Assembly: GCF_042657065.1 (NCBI RefSeq)
Contig: NZ_JBHSNF010000001.1
Span: 1,674,001 to 1,738,000, forward strand
From: Rhodanobacter ginsengisoli
GTDB lineage: Bacteria > Pseudomonadota > Gammaproteobacteria > Xanthomonadales > Rhodanobacteraceae
Direction of reading: 5' to 3'
Length of the DNA stretch: 64,000 nucleotides
Shown one piece after another: positions 24,457 through 33,498 of this stretch (within the stretch, counting starts at the first letter, position 1; each line of letters starts with the position of its first letter). A program made the translations under genes and the position numbers. A model generated the notes under the pieces. That model had not been told where the DNA came from. It made no database searches and worked only from the letters and a program-made list of their open reading frames with translations.

Positions 24457-25467
24457 ATGATCCCGTTTTCCATTCTTGACCTGGCACCCGTCACCGAGGG
24501 CAGCGACGCGGCGCAGGCTTTTCGAAATACGCTGGATCTGGCCCGACTGGCCGAACAGCTGGGCTACCGACGCTACTGGCTGGCCGAGCACCACAACATG
24601 CCGGGGATCGCCAGCGCGGCCACGGCGGTGCTGATCGGCCACGTGGCCGGCGGCACCTCGCGCATCCGCGTCGGCGCCGGCGGCATCATGCTGCCGAACC
24701 ACGCGCCGCTGCAGGTGGCCGAGGCGTTCGGTACGCTGGCCTCGCTGTATCCGGGCCGGATCGACCTGGGCCTGGGACGCGCGCCCGGCACCGACCAGCC
24801 CACCGCGAAAGCCCTGCGCCGCTATTTCGACAGTGCCGATGCGTTCCCGCAGGACGTGCTGGAACTGCTCGGCTATTTCGAGCCGGCCACACCGGGCCAG
24901 CCGGTGCGGGCCGTGCCCGGCGCCGGCATCGAGGTGCCGGTATGGCTGCTGGGATCGAGCCTGTTCAGCGCCACGCTGTCGGCGCGGCTGGGCCTGCCGT
25001 TCGCGTTCGCTTCGCACTTTGCCCCCGACGCGATGGACGAGGCACTGGCGCTGTATCGCCGCGATTTCCGTCCCTCGGCGCGGCTGCGACAGCCCTACGC
25101 GATGCTCGGCATCAACGTGGTGGCCGCGGATACCGATGCCGAGGCACGCCGGCTGTTCACCACCCAGCAGCAGAGCTTCGTCAACCTGCGTCGCGGCCGG
25201 CCCGGCCTGATCCCGCCGCCGATCGACGATATCGAGGCATTCTGGACGCCGGTCGAGAAGGCCGGCCTGGAGCGGGCGCTGGCCTGCGCCGTGGTCGGCG
25301 ATGCCGCAGCCGTGCAGGACGGCATCGAGGCGTTCATCGCGCGGCACCAACCGGACGAGCTGCTGCTCACCGCGAACATCTTCGAGCACGCGGCAAGACG
25401 GCATTCGTTCGAGATGGCTGCGGCCGCGCGCGAGCGCCTGGGCACATCGAGCTTGCACGCCAGCTGA
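24457..25467 (+). CDS. LLM-class flavin-dependent oxidoreductase (luciferase-like monooxygenase)
   Basis: 336 residues with the bacterial luciferase-like TIM barrel: FSILDLAPVTEGSDA at the start, YWLAEHHNMPGIAS, VGAGGIMLPNHAPLQVAE, LGLGRAPGTD and VPVWLLGSS. This is the alkanal-monooxygenase-like group (MsnO8/YhbW type), which uses reduced flavin from a partner reductase. ATG 24457 has GAGG 7 nt upstream; ATG 24442 would add five residues. Divergent from the S4-domain gene. Substrate unknown. Confidence 0.92.
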   Translation: MIPFSILDLAPVTEGSDAAQAFRNTLDLARLAEQLGYRRYWLAEHHNMPGIASAATAVLIGHVAGGTSRIRVGAGGIMLPNHAPLQVAEAFGTLASLYPGRIDLGLGRAPGTDQPTAKALRRYFDSADAFPQDVLELLGYFEPATPGQPVRAVPGAGIEVPVWLLGSSLFSATLSARLGLPFAFASHFAPDAMDEALALYRRDFRPSARLRQPYAMLGINVVAADTDAEARRLFTTQQQSFVNLRRGRPGLIPPPIDDIEAFWTPVEKAGLERALACAVVGDAAAVQDGIEAFIARHQPDELLLTANIFEHAARRHSFEMAAAARERLGTSSLHAS

Positions 25468-25550
25468 GCGGCAATGCCGGAAAACGGCCGAAGCGGGGTG
25501 CCGATCGGCCATAATGGGGGTTATTCCACGACGCAGAACCCTCCACACGC

Positions 25551-26408
25551 ATGAAGACACCCAAGGGCCTGCAGGATCTGATCGATGAAGGTGTGATCGA
25601 CCAGGTGCTGCGTCCGCTGAAGAGCGGCAAGGAAGCTGCGGTCTACGTCGTCCGCTCGGGCGAGGACATTCGTTGCGCCAAGGTCTACAAGGACATGGCG
25701 CAGCGCAGTTTCCAGGCGCGCGTGCAGTACCAGGAAGGACGCAAGGTACGCGGCAGCCGGCAGGCGCGCGCGATGGGCAAGGCGACCAAGTTCGGCCGCA
25801 AGGAGGCCGAGGCCGCCTGGAAGAACGCCGAAGTCGACGCGCTGTACCAGCTCACCGCGGCCGGCGTGCGCGTGCCCAAGCCGTACGGTTACTTCAACGG
25901 CGTGCTGGTGATGGAACTGGTCACCGACGCGGACGGCTATTCCGCGCCGCGGCTGGGCGAGGTGGAACTGTCAGCCGAGACCGCACGTGAGTACCACCGC
26001 TTCCTGATGCAGCAGGTGGCCAGGATGTTGTGCGTGGGGCTGATCCACGGCGACCTGTCCGAATACAACGTGCTGGTGGGGCCGGACGGCCCGGTGATCA
26101 TCGACCTGCCGCAGGCGGTCAGCGCCTCGGGCAACAACAGCGCGCGCACGATGCTGCGGCGTGACGTGGGCAACATCACCATCAGCCTGTCGCGCTTCGC
26201 GCCGGAACTGCTCGATACGCACTACGGCGAGGAGATGTGGGCGCTGTACGAGCTGGGCGAGCTGCACCCGGATACCGAACTGAGCGGCCATTTCGAATTC
26301 GACGAACGCATCGCCGATGTCGACAGCGTGATGCAGTCGATCATCGACGCGCGCGAGGAGGCGATCATTCGCCAGCAGGGTCGGGACGAGGCGGCGCAGG
26401 AAGGCTGA
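25551..26408 (+). CDS. RIO1-like serine protein kinase (PA4780 family)
   Basis: 285 residues. Kinase signatures of RIO type: SGKEAAVYVV (nucleotide loop), CAKVYK (ATP-binding Lys), IHGDLSEYNVLV (catalytic Asp and metal Asn) and VIIDLPQAV (metal Asp). The insert QEGRKVRGSRQARAMGKATKFG is typical of the bacterial PA4780 group. Atypical kinase or ATPase activity is expected; targets are unknown. A REP doublet lies 33 nt past the stop. Confidence 0.94.
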   Translation: MKTPKGLQDLIDEGVIDQVLRPLKSGKEAAVYVVRSGEDIRCAKVYKDMAQRSFQARVQYQEGRKVRGSRQARAMGKATKFGRKEAEAAWKNAEVDALYQLTAAGVRVPKPYGYFNGVLVMELVTDADGYSAPRLGEVELSAETAREYHRFLMQQVARMLCVGLIHGDLSEYNVLVGPDGPVIIDLPQAVSASGNNSARTMLRRDVGNITISLSRFAPELLDTHYGEEMWALYELGELHPDTELSGHFEFDERIADVDSVMQSIIDAREEAIIRQQGRDEAAQEG

Positions 26409-26441
26409 GCAGCTTTCCCGCCGTCGCTGCAGGAGCGCACA

Positions 26442-26512
26442 TGTGGGAGCGGCTTCAGCCGCGATGCTCTTCCACCATGAAGCAGAACATCGCGGCTGAA
26501 GCCGCTCCCACA
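26442..26512. repeat. REP doublet (inverted pair), copy 1
   Basis: TGTGGGAGCGGCTTCAGCCG... at the left and its reverse complement at the right, separated by about 22 nt. Each half also contains the internal palindrome CGGCTTCAGCCG. This is the classic repetitive extragenic palindrome of Pseudomonas/Xanthomonadales type, placed between convergent genes. It may act as a transcript-end stabiliser. Confidence 0.93.
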
Positions 26513-26520
26513 AGCCGGGT

Positions 26521-26955
26521 TCAGGGAGCGCTGGCGTCCAGCAGTTCCACGTCGAACACCAGCGAGGCGTTCGGCGGGATGTCGCCGCCGGCACCTTCGG
26601 CGCCATAACCCAGCGAGGCAGGGATCAACAGGGTCCGCTTGCCACCGACGTGCATGCCGGCGACGCCCTGGTCCCAGCCATCGATCACGTTGCCGGCGCC
26701 CAGGACGAACGAGAACGGCTCGCCATGATCGCGCGAGCTGTCGAACTGGGTGCCGTGCTTGTCCTTCGCGCTGTCGTCGTACAGCCAGCCGGTGTATTGC
26801 ACGGTGACCTTCATGCCGGCTTTCGCCTCGGCGCCGGTACCGACCGTGGTGTCGATCATGCTCAGCTTGTCGACTTGTCCGCTGGCATGCGCCGGCGGTG
26901 TGGCGGTGCAGGCGGCGAGGGTGATCAGGGCGAGCAAGGACAGCAACCAACGCAT
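26521..26955 (-). CDS. FKBP-type peptidyl-prolyl isomerase lipoprotein
   Basis: 144 residues. A lipoprotein signal with lipobox LAAC (Cys16), then a single FKBP domain: VTVQYTGWLYDD, GTQFDSSRD, PFSFVLGAGNVIDGWDQGV, GGKRTLLIPASLGYG and FDVELLD. It should catalyse proline cis-trans isomerisation on periplasmic proteins from the membrane. GGAG precedes the ATG by about 8 nt. YaeQ lies 70 nt upstream in the same direction. Confidence 0.95.
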   Translation of the reverse strand: MRWLLSLLALITLAACTATPPAHASGQVDKLSMIDTTVGTGAEAKAGMKVTVQYTGWLYDDSAKDKHGTQFDSSRDHGEPFSFVLGAGNVIDGWDQGVAGMHVGGKRTLLIPASLGYGAEGAGGDIPPNASLVFDVELLDASAP

Positions 26956-27025
26956 GGGATGACTCCGGGCAAAGGGATGAATGGAGGGATGGCAGGGCGA
27001 TGCGGTCGGCCGGCCGGGCCAGCGG

Positions 27026-27583
27026 TCAGCTCACCGTCTCGGCCGGTGCCATGCGGATCTGCGGATCGACCGCCACCGCATCGGCATCGTTCATGACCTG
27101 CAGCTGGCCGTCCTGGATCAGGCACTGCAGGCGCATGCCACGCTGCAGCAGGGCGACCAGTTCGGCGACGGTGGCGGGAGCGATGTCGAGCACGGTGAGG
27201 TTCTTGCTGCGGGCCAGCGAAACACCGACCTTGCTCCACCATATCTCCGCCACGTTGCCACCGTAGTTGATCACCACCACCTGGCGCGAGCGGCCGCAGG
27301 CCTTGCGGATGCGCGTCTCGTCGGGCTGGCCCAGTTCGATCCACAACTCGATCTCGTCGGTGTACGCCTTGCGCCACAGCGCCGGCTCGTCCTCGTCGCT
27401 GATGCCCTTGCCGAACTCCAGCCGGTCGTCTGCATACAAGGCAAACGCCAGCAGCCGCACCATCAGCCGCTCCTCGGTTTCCGAGGGATGCCGCGCCAGG
27501 GTCAGCGCATGGGTGGCGTAATAGTGCCGGTCCATGTCGCTGATCTGCAGTTCGACTTTGTAGATGGTGGAATTGAGCGCCAT
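27026..27583 (-). CDS. yaeQ: YaeQ family protein
   Basis: 185 residues starting MALNSTIYKVELQISDMDR, the conserved YaeQ opening, followed by HPSETEERLMVRLLAFALYA and PDETRIRKACGRSRQV. YaeQ has a PD-(D/E)XK nuclease-like fold; its physiological job is not settled. The start has CGAGG 9 nt upstream, so longer in-frame versions were rejected. Probably co-oriented with the FKBP gene. Confidence 0.93.
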   Translation of the reverse strand: MALNSTIYKVELQISDMDRHYYATHALTLARHPSETEERLMVRLLAFALYADDRLEFGKGISDEDEPALWRKAYTDEIELWIELGQPDETRIRKACGRSRQVVVINYGGNVAEIWWSKVGVSLARSKNLTVLDIAPATVAELVALLQRGMRLQCLIQDGQLQVMNDADAVAVDPQIRMAPAETVS

Positions 27584-27661
27584 GGGCCATGCCTCGGGAC
27601 AACAACCACCCATTGTACGCCCTGGCGTTCCGGTTGGTTTCCTGGCGGGTGTGTATGGTCG

Positions 27662-27737
27662 GTGGGAGCGGCTTCAGCCGCGATGGTCTCGCCATGCCGG
27701 GAAAATCCACGGGCATCGCGGCTGAAGCCGCTCCCAC
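27662..27737. repeat. REP doublet (inverted pair), copy 2
   Basis: The same GTGGGAGCGGCTTCAGCCG unit and its reverse complement flank about 28 nt of spacer, 1.2 kb from copy 1. It lies between the divergent yaeQ and RluA-type genes, so here it may sit in a 5' region instead of between 3' ends. Confidence 0.92.
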
Positions 27738-27762
27738 GGTGCAACGCTAGACTGACGCCATC

Positions 27763-28644
27763 ATGCCCAGCTCGACCTTCCGCCGCGACACCCACGCCAG
27801 CACCGTGCATCTGCCCGCGGGCGAGTGGGCGAGCGTGCTCGATGCGCTGTGCGCCCGGTTCGCCGCGATCGATCGCGACACCTGGCTGGATCGCATCGCG
27901 CGTGGGCGGGTGCTGGACGGGCAGGGCGTGGCGATCACGCCGCAGACACCGCACCGGGCCGGCCTGCGCATCCACTATTACCGCGAGGTGGAGGAGGAAA
28001 CGCCGATCCCGTTCATCGAAACCGTGCTGTATGCGGATGAGCATCTGGTGGTGGCGGACAAGCCGCACTTCCTGCCGGTGACGCCGGCGGGCGGATTTGT
28101 CGAGCAGACCCTGCTGCGGCGGTTGATCCGGCGTCTGGGCAATCCCGCGCTGGTACCGCTGCACCGGATCGACCGGGCCACCGCCGGGCTGGTGCTGTTC
28201 TCGGCGAATCCGGGCAGCCGCTCGGCCTATCAGGCCCTGTTTCGCGAACGCCGGATCGACAAGGGCTACGAGGCGCTGGCGGCACCTTTGCCGGAGCTGG
28301 CGTTTCCATTGGTTCGCCGTTCACGCATCGCGACCGGCGAGCCGTTTTTCCGCATGCGCGAGGCCGAAGGCATGGCCAACAGCGAGACCCGGATCGAGGT
28401 GATCGAGCGCAGGGAGGATTGCTGGCGCTATGCGCTGCATCCGGTCACCGGGCGCAAGCACCAGTTGCGCGTGCACATGGCGGCGCTGGGCGCGGCAATC
28501 ATGCACGACACCTGTTATCCGCAGCTGGCCGAAGCGGCCGACGACGATCATCGGCGGCCGCTGAAACTGCTGGCGCGGGAGCTGGCCTTTCTGGATCCGT
28601 TGTCGGCAGAACCGCGTCGGTTCGAGAGCCTGCTGCATCTTTGA
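27763..28644 (+). CDS. RluA-family pseudouridine synthase
   Basis: 293 residues of RluA type with the catalytic motif LHRIDRATAGLVLF (Asp present), ADKPHFLPVTP before it, and the C-terminal HPVTGRKHQLRVHM block. No S4 domain is present at the N-terminus. The group is often annotated as 23S rRNA or tRNA synthase of TruC/RluA type; the exact target uridine cannot be told from sequence. Confidence 0.92.
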   Translation: MPSSTFRRDTHASTVHLPAGEWASVLDALCARFAAIDRDTWLDRIARGRVLDGQGVAITPQTPHRAGLRIHYYREVEEETPIPFIETVLYADEHLVVADKPHFLPVTPAGGFVEQTLLRRLIRRLGNPALVPLHRIDRATAGLVLFSANPGSRSAYQALFRERRIDKGYEALAAPLPELAFPLVRRSRIATGEPFFRMREAEGMANSETRIEVIERREDCWRYALHPVTGRKHQLRVHMAALGAAIMHDTCYPQLAEAADDDHRRPLKLLARELAFLDPLSAEPRRFESLLHL

Positions 28645-28752
28645 GGGGGCTGCGGCTGGCGATCTCCGTGGGCACCTCGAGCTGCGGGCATACCCACCGG
28701 CCACCCATCCACGCTATCTTTCGCAGCAGCATCCATCGGGGGAGAGAGCTTC

Positions 28753-30783
28753 ATGAGTCATCCATCATCGGCTGGGGCCGAGCCGCGCGCCGAGCTGACC
28801 GTCCGCGGCCTGATCATCGGCGTGTTGATCACCGTGGTGTTCACCGCGGCGAATGTGTTCTTCGGTCTCAAGGCCGGTCTGACGTTCGCCACCTCGATTC
28901 CGGCGGCGGTGATCTCGATGGCGGTGTTGCGCTACTTCAAGGGCGCCACGATGCAGGAGAACAACATCGTGCAGACGGTCGCCTCGGCGGCCGGCACCTT
29001 GTCTTCGATCATTTTCGTGCTGCCGGGCCTGATCCTGATCGGGTGGTGGACCGGCTTCAATTACTGGACCTCGTTCGCCATCTGCGCGCTGGGCGGCATC
29101 CTGGGTGTGATGTATTCGATCCCGCTGCGCCGGGCGCTGGTGACCAATTCCGATCTGCCCTATCCCGAGGGCGTGGCCTGCGCGGAGGTGCTCAAGGTGG
29201 GTGCCGGCGGCGGCGAAGGCATCGGTGCGGCGGCGGCGATCGAGGCCAACCGCATCGGCCTGCTGGCCGTGCTTTGGGGTGCGATCGTCTCGGGCGTGTT
29301 TGCCGTGGTGGTCGCGACGCGGGTGTTCGCCGGCGACGTGGTGCATTACTTCCGCGTCAGCGCCGACAAGGGCGGCGTGACCGGATTCGACTTCTTCCTC
29401 TCGTTCGCGCTGTTCGGCATCGGCCATCTGGTTGGCCTCTGGGTGGGCATCGCGATGCTGGTGGGTGCCCTGATCGGCTGGGGCTGGGGTGTGCCGCATT
29501 TTTCCGCACTGGCACCGGCGGTCGGTTCGATTGCGGATCTGGCCAATGCGACGTGGAGCCACAAGGTTCGCTTTGTCGGCGCCGGCACGATCGGTGTCGC
29601 CGCGATCTGGACCCTGGCCAAGCTGGTGAAGCCGGTGATCAGCGGGCTGGCCTCGGCGATGGCCGCCTCGCGTGAGCGGGATGCGGGCAACGCGGCATCG
29701 CTTCCGCGCACCGAGCAGGACATTCCGATCGGCCAGGTCACCCTCATTTCGCTGGCCTGCCTGGTGCCCATCGGCTGGCTGATTGCGAATTTCGTGAGGG
29801 GCGCGGGCCACGGCCTGTCCGATCACATCGTGGCGCTGGTGGTGGGTGGCCTGATCTTCGTGGTGCTGATGAGCTTCTTCGTTTCGGCCGTATGCGGCTA
29901 CATGGCCGGACTGATCGGTTCCTCCAACAGTCCGCTGTCGGGCATCGGCATCATCGTGGTAATCGGCGCGGCATTGCTGCTGGTGTTCGGCGTGCGTTCG
30001 GCTCTTCCCGTCAGCAGCGAGAATGCGCTGGTGGCCTTCGCCCTGTTCATCACCTCGATCGTGTTCGCCGCGGCGGCGATCGCCAACAACAACCTGCAGG
30101 ATCTGAAGACGGGCCAACTGGTCGACGCCACGCCGTCAAAGCAGCAATGGGCGCTGGTGATCGGCGTACTCGCCGGTGCCGCGATCATTCCGCCGATCCT
30201 CGACCTGCTCAACCATGCCTACGGCTTCGTCGGCGCGCCCGGTCCGCACCGTGACCATCCGCTGCCCGCACCGCAGGCCGGCCTGATCTCGGCGCTGGCG
30301 CAGGGGGTGATCCAGAACAACATCGACTGGGGCCTGATCAAGATCGGCGGGGTCATCGGCGTGGTGATGATCGCCGTCGACGAGGTGCTGCGCCGCACGA
30401 CGAAGTCCGCCCATCTGTCGCCATTGGCGGTGGGCCTGGGCATCTACCTGCCGACCCAGAGCACCTTGATGGTGGTGGTCGGCGCGGTAGCCGGATGGTG
30501 GTTCGACCGTCGCGCCGATCGCGCGTCGAAGAATCCCGAAGCCACCAAGCAGCTCGGCGTACTGCTCGCCTCAGGCATGATCGTTGGCGAGGGATTGCTG
30601 GGCGTGGCGATCGCCGCCTGCGTGGCGTTTTCCGGACAGGACTATCCGCTCGCCCTGGTGAGCGGGACGTTCGCGAGCGGCCCGGCGCTCTGGATCGGCG
30701 GTACGGCGTTCACCGTGGTGATGCTGCTGCTCTACCGCTGGGTGAGCCGGCTGGGCCAGGGTACGACGGACGCAGAAGGGTAG
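28753..30783 (+). CDS. OPT family oligopeptide transporter
   Basis: 676 residues with about 14-16 membrane segments. The start of the first domain reads LTVRGLIIGVLITVVFTAANVFFGLKAGLTF, characteristic of bacterial OPT proteins, and NSDLPYPEGVACAEVLKVG and SSNSPLSGIG are further family blocks. It imports short peptides or metal-peptide chelates using the proton gradient. GGGGAGAGAG precedes the ATG. Together with the exported peptidases, it offers a route for peptide uptake. Confidence 0.95.
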   Translation: MSHPSSAGAEPRAELTVRGLIIGVLITVVFTAANVFFGLKAGLTFATSIPAAVISMAVLRYFKGATMQENNIVQTVASAAGTLSSIIFVLPGLILIGWWTGFNYWTSFAICALGGILGVMYSIPLRRALVTNSDLPYPEGVACAEVLKVGAGGGEGIGAAAAIEANRIGLLAVLWGAIVSGVFAVVVATRVFAGDVVHYFRVSADKGGVTGFDFFLSFALFGIGHLVGLWVGIAMLVGALIGWGWGVPHFSALAPAVGSIADLANATWSHKVRFVGAGTIGVAAIWTLAKLVKPVISGLASAMAASRERDAGNAASLPRTEQDIPIGQVTLISLACLVPIGWLIANFVRGAGHGLSDHIVALVVGGLIFVVLMSFFVSAVCGYMAGLIGSSNSPLSGIGIIVVIGAALLLVFGVRSALPVSSENALVAFALFITSIVFAAAAIANNNLQDLKTGQLVDATPSKQQWALVIGVLAGAAIIPPILDLLNHAYGFVGAPGPHRDHPLPAPQAGLISALAQGVIQNNIDWGLIKIGGVIGVVMIAVDEVLRRTTKSAHLSPLAVGLGIYLPTQSTLMVVVGAVAGWWFDRRADRASKNPEATKQLGVLLASGMIVGEGLLGVAIAACVAFSGQDYPLALVSGTFASGPALWIGGTAFTVVMLLLYRWVSRLGQGTTDAEG

Positions 30784-30891
30784 CCGGGGCACGCTCCCGC
30801 AGCTCCGGATGGCCGGCTGCGGCCGTATGTCCATCGCCTGACTGAACGCAGGTCCTAAACTAGGCAGTTCCCCTCCGGAGTCGGGCGTCAC

Positions 30892-33498
30892 GTGGAGCAT
30901 CAACAGGTCGAACAGACGGTGAGCGCAGGGACGGTCCCGGCGCTGGCGAGCCAGCGCATGGTGGTGTGGCGCCGACTGGCCGGACCGTTGCTGTCGGTGG
31001 GCATGCTGTGTCTGGCGCTGTGGGCACTGCACCTGCTGGCCCGCGAGGTGAACTATCACCAGGTGCGCGCGTACGTGCACAGCCTGTCGGCGGGGCGGCT
31101 GTTGCTGGCGGCCCTGTTCACCCTGCTCGGCTATGCAGTGATGACCCTGTACGACCGCTTCGCGCTGGCCTCGATCGGGCACCCGCTGTCATGGCGCCGG
31201 GTCACCCTGATCTCGTTCATCAGCTATGCCTTCAGCAACGCGCTGGGCATGTCGCTGCTGGTCTCCGGGTCGATCCGCTACCGCTTCTATATCCAGAATG
31301 GCCTGAGCACAGGTGAGGTGGCCCGGGTGGTGCTGTTCTGCACCACCAGTTTCTGGCTGGGCCTGCTGGCGCTGACCGGGGTGACCTTGCTGTGGGTGCC
31401 ACTTCCACCCGATCTGCCGCTGGCCTCATTCGGCCTGCCGCTTGGCGTGGGGCTGACCCTGCTGCCGCTGGCGTGGCTGGCCGGTGGGCGGATCCGGCGC
31501 CCACTGCGAATCTGGCGTTGGCAGGTCAGCATGCCTTCGACGCTGACCGGCCTGAAGCAGATCCTGGTGGGCGCATGCGACTGGGGGCTGGCGGCGGCCG
31601 TGCTCTACGTACTGATGCCGGATGAGTTGAACAACGGCTTCGGGCACTTCCTGGCGATCTTCGTGATCGCCCAGATCATCGGCCTTATCAGCCACGTGCC
31701 CGGTGGCCTGGGCGTGTTCGAGGCGGTGATGCTGGCCGGGTTCGGCGCCACCGGCAACGCGGCGCTGACCGCGCCGATCCTGGGTGCGCTGGCGGCCTAT
31801 CGGGTCATCTACTACCTGTTGCCGCTGTGCACGGCCACGGTGCTGGTGCTACAGCGGGAGGCACGTGGGCTGCGCCGGAAATCGCTGCTCGCCCCATGGT
31901 TCACCGGCCTGCTGCCGGCGTTCTTCGCGGGGCTGACCCTGGTCTCCGGTGCCGTGCTGCTGTTCTCCGGCGCCACTCGTGCATTGCCCGTGCGCATGGC
32001 GATCCTCAGTGAAGTGTTGCCGCTGTCGGTGCTTGAGGTTTCGCATCTGCTGGCCAGCGTGATCGGCATGCTGCTGCTGATCCTGGCTCGCGGCCTGCAG
32101 CGCCGGCTGGATGCGGCGTACTGGTTGACCCTGTTGCTGCTGCTGGCCGGCGCCGTGTTCTCGCTGCTGAAGGGCATCGACTACGAGGAGGCGACCCTGC
32201 TGATCCTGCTGGCGCTGGCACTGGCGCCGGCGCACCGCCTGTTCTACCGGCGCGCCTCGTTGTTCAGCACCAGCTTTTCGCTGGGCTGGATCGCGGCGAT
32301 CGTGGCGGTGTTCGGCTGCGCTGCCTGGCTGGTGATGTTCAGCTACAAGCACGTCGACTACAGCGCCGACCTCTGGTGGGAGTTCAGTTTCCACCAGGGC
32401 GGTGCGCCCCGCGCGCTGCGGGCGCTGGTCGCGGCCGCGGTGGCCGGCATGTTGTTTGCGCTGGCCAGCCTGATCCGTCCTCTGCAACTGCATCGCCAGC
32501 GGCCCGGCGAGGCCGAGCTGGCGCAGGCGTTGCCGCTGATCCGGCAGTTTCACTCGGCACAGGCTCATCTTGCATTGATGGGCGACAAGAGCCTGCTGTT
32601 CGATCCCGCGCACAAGGCGTTCGTGATGTTCGACACCGTGGGGCGCAGCTGGGTGGCGATGGGCGACCCGGTGGGCAGCGACGAGGAGGCCCGGCGCGAG
32701 CTGGTTTGGACGTTTCTGGAGCAGTGCGAACGCGCGGGTGGCTGGCCGGTGTTCTATCAGGTGAGCCCGGCTGACCTGGATCTGTATCTGGAGGTGGGCC
32801 TGAACCTGCTGAAGATCGGCGAGGAGGCCCGTGTGCGGCTGGACAGCTTCAATCTCGATGGCAAATCCAGGAAAGTGCTGCGCAATACGGTCAACAAGCT
32901 GGGGCGTGAAGGCCTGCGCCTGGAGATCGTGCCGGCCCACGCGGTGGCGCCGCTGCTGCCGCAGCTGAAGCAGATTTCCGATGCCTGGCTGCGCGACAAG
33001 AACGTACGCGAGAAGCGCTTCTCGCTGGGCGCGTTCGATCCGGATTACCTGGTGCGCACGCCGATGGCGGTGGTATGGCAGGACGATCGGCCGGTCGCGT
33101 TCGCCAACCTGTTCCTCACCGAGACCCGCGAAGAAGCCTCGGTCGACCTGATGCGGCACCTGCCGGACAGCCCGGGCGGGATCATGGACTACCTGTTTGT
33201 GGAGCTGATGCTGTGGGCGCGGGCCGAGGGCTATCGCTGGTTCAACCTCGGCATGGCGCCGCTGGCCGGGCTGCAGAACCGGCGCCAGGCACCGCTGTGG
33301 AACCGCTTCGGTGCACTGGTGTTCGGCCGCGGCGAACGTTTCTACAATTTCCGCGGGCTGCAGCGCTACAAGGACAAATTCGATCCGGAATGGGAGTCGC
33401 GCTACATGGCGGTGCCCGGCGGCATCGCCTTGCCGATGATCCTGACCAACGTGGCCAGCCTGATCGCCGGCGGACTGACCGGCGTGGTGCGCCGATGA
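30892..33498 (+). CDS. mprF: Bifunctional phosphatidylglycerol lysyltransferase/flippase MprF
   Basis: 868 residues. About 14 membrane helices make up the first 500 residues (flippase part, with HVPGGLGVFEAVML). From about residue 540 a DUF2156 GNAT-like synthase domain follows (HLALMGDKSLLFD, AFVMFDTVGRSWVAMGDPVG, FNLGMAPLAGLQNR). It transfers lysine (or alanine) from charged tRNA to phosphatidylglycerol and flips the product, which reduces sensitivity to cationic peptides. GTG start 30892 with CCGGAG 11 nt upstream. The next gene overlaps by 4 nt (ATGA). Confidence 0.95.
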   Translation: MEHQQVEQTVSAGTVPALASQRMVVWRRLAGPLLSVGMLCLALWALHLLAREVNYHQVRAYVHSLSAGRLLLAALFTLLGYAVMTLYDRFALASIGHPLSWRRVTLISFISYAFSNALGMSLLVSGSIRYRFYIQNGLSTGEVARVVLFCTTSFWLGLLALTGVTLLWVPLPPDLPLASFGLPLGVGLTLLPLAWLAGGRIRRPLRIWRWQVSMPSTLTGLKQILVGACDWGLAAAVLYVLMPDELNNGFGHFLAIFVIAQIIGLISHVPGGLGVFEAVMLAGFGATGNAALTAPILGALAAYRVIYYLLPLCTATVLVLQREARGLRRKSLLAPWFTGLLPAFFAGLTLVSGAVLLFSGATRALPVRMAILSEVLPLSVLEVSHLLASVIGMLLLILARGLQRRLDAAYWLTLLLLLAGAVFSLLKGIDYEEATLLILLALALAPAHRLFYRRASLFSTSFSLGWIAAIVAVFGCAAWLVMFSYKHVDYSADLWWEFSFHQGGAPRALRALVAAAVAGMLFALASLIRPLQLHRQRPGEAELAQALPLIRQFHSAQAHLALMGDKSLLFDPAHKAFVMFDTVGRSWVAMGDPVGSDEEARRELVWTFLEQCERAGGWPVFYQVSPADLDLYLEVGLNLLKIGEEARVRLDSFNLDGKSRKVLRNTVNKLGREGLRLEIVPAHAVAPLLPQLKQISDAWLRDKNVREKRFSLGAFDPDYLVRTPMAVVWQDDRPVAFANLFLTETREEASVDLMRHLPDSPGGIMDYLFVELMLWARAEGYRWFNLGMAPLAGLQNRRQAPLWNRFGALVFGRGERFYNFRGLQRYKDKFDPEWESRYMAVPGGIALPMILTNVASLIAGGLTGVVRR

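Noticed and set aside
26442..27737. Insertion sequence with terminal inverted repeats
   Set aside because: The inverted pairs are REP doublets; the DNA between them encodes FKBP and YaeQ, with no transposase.
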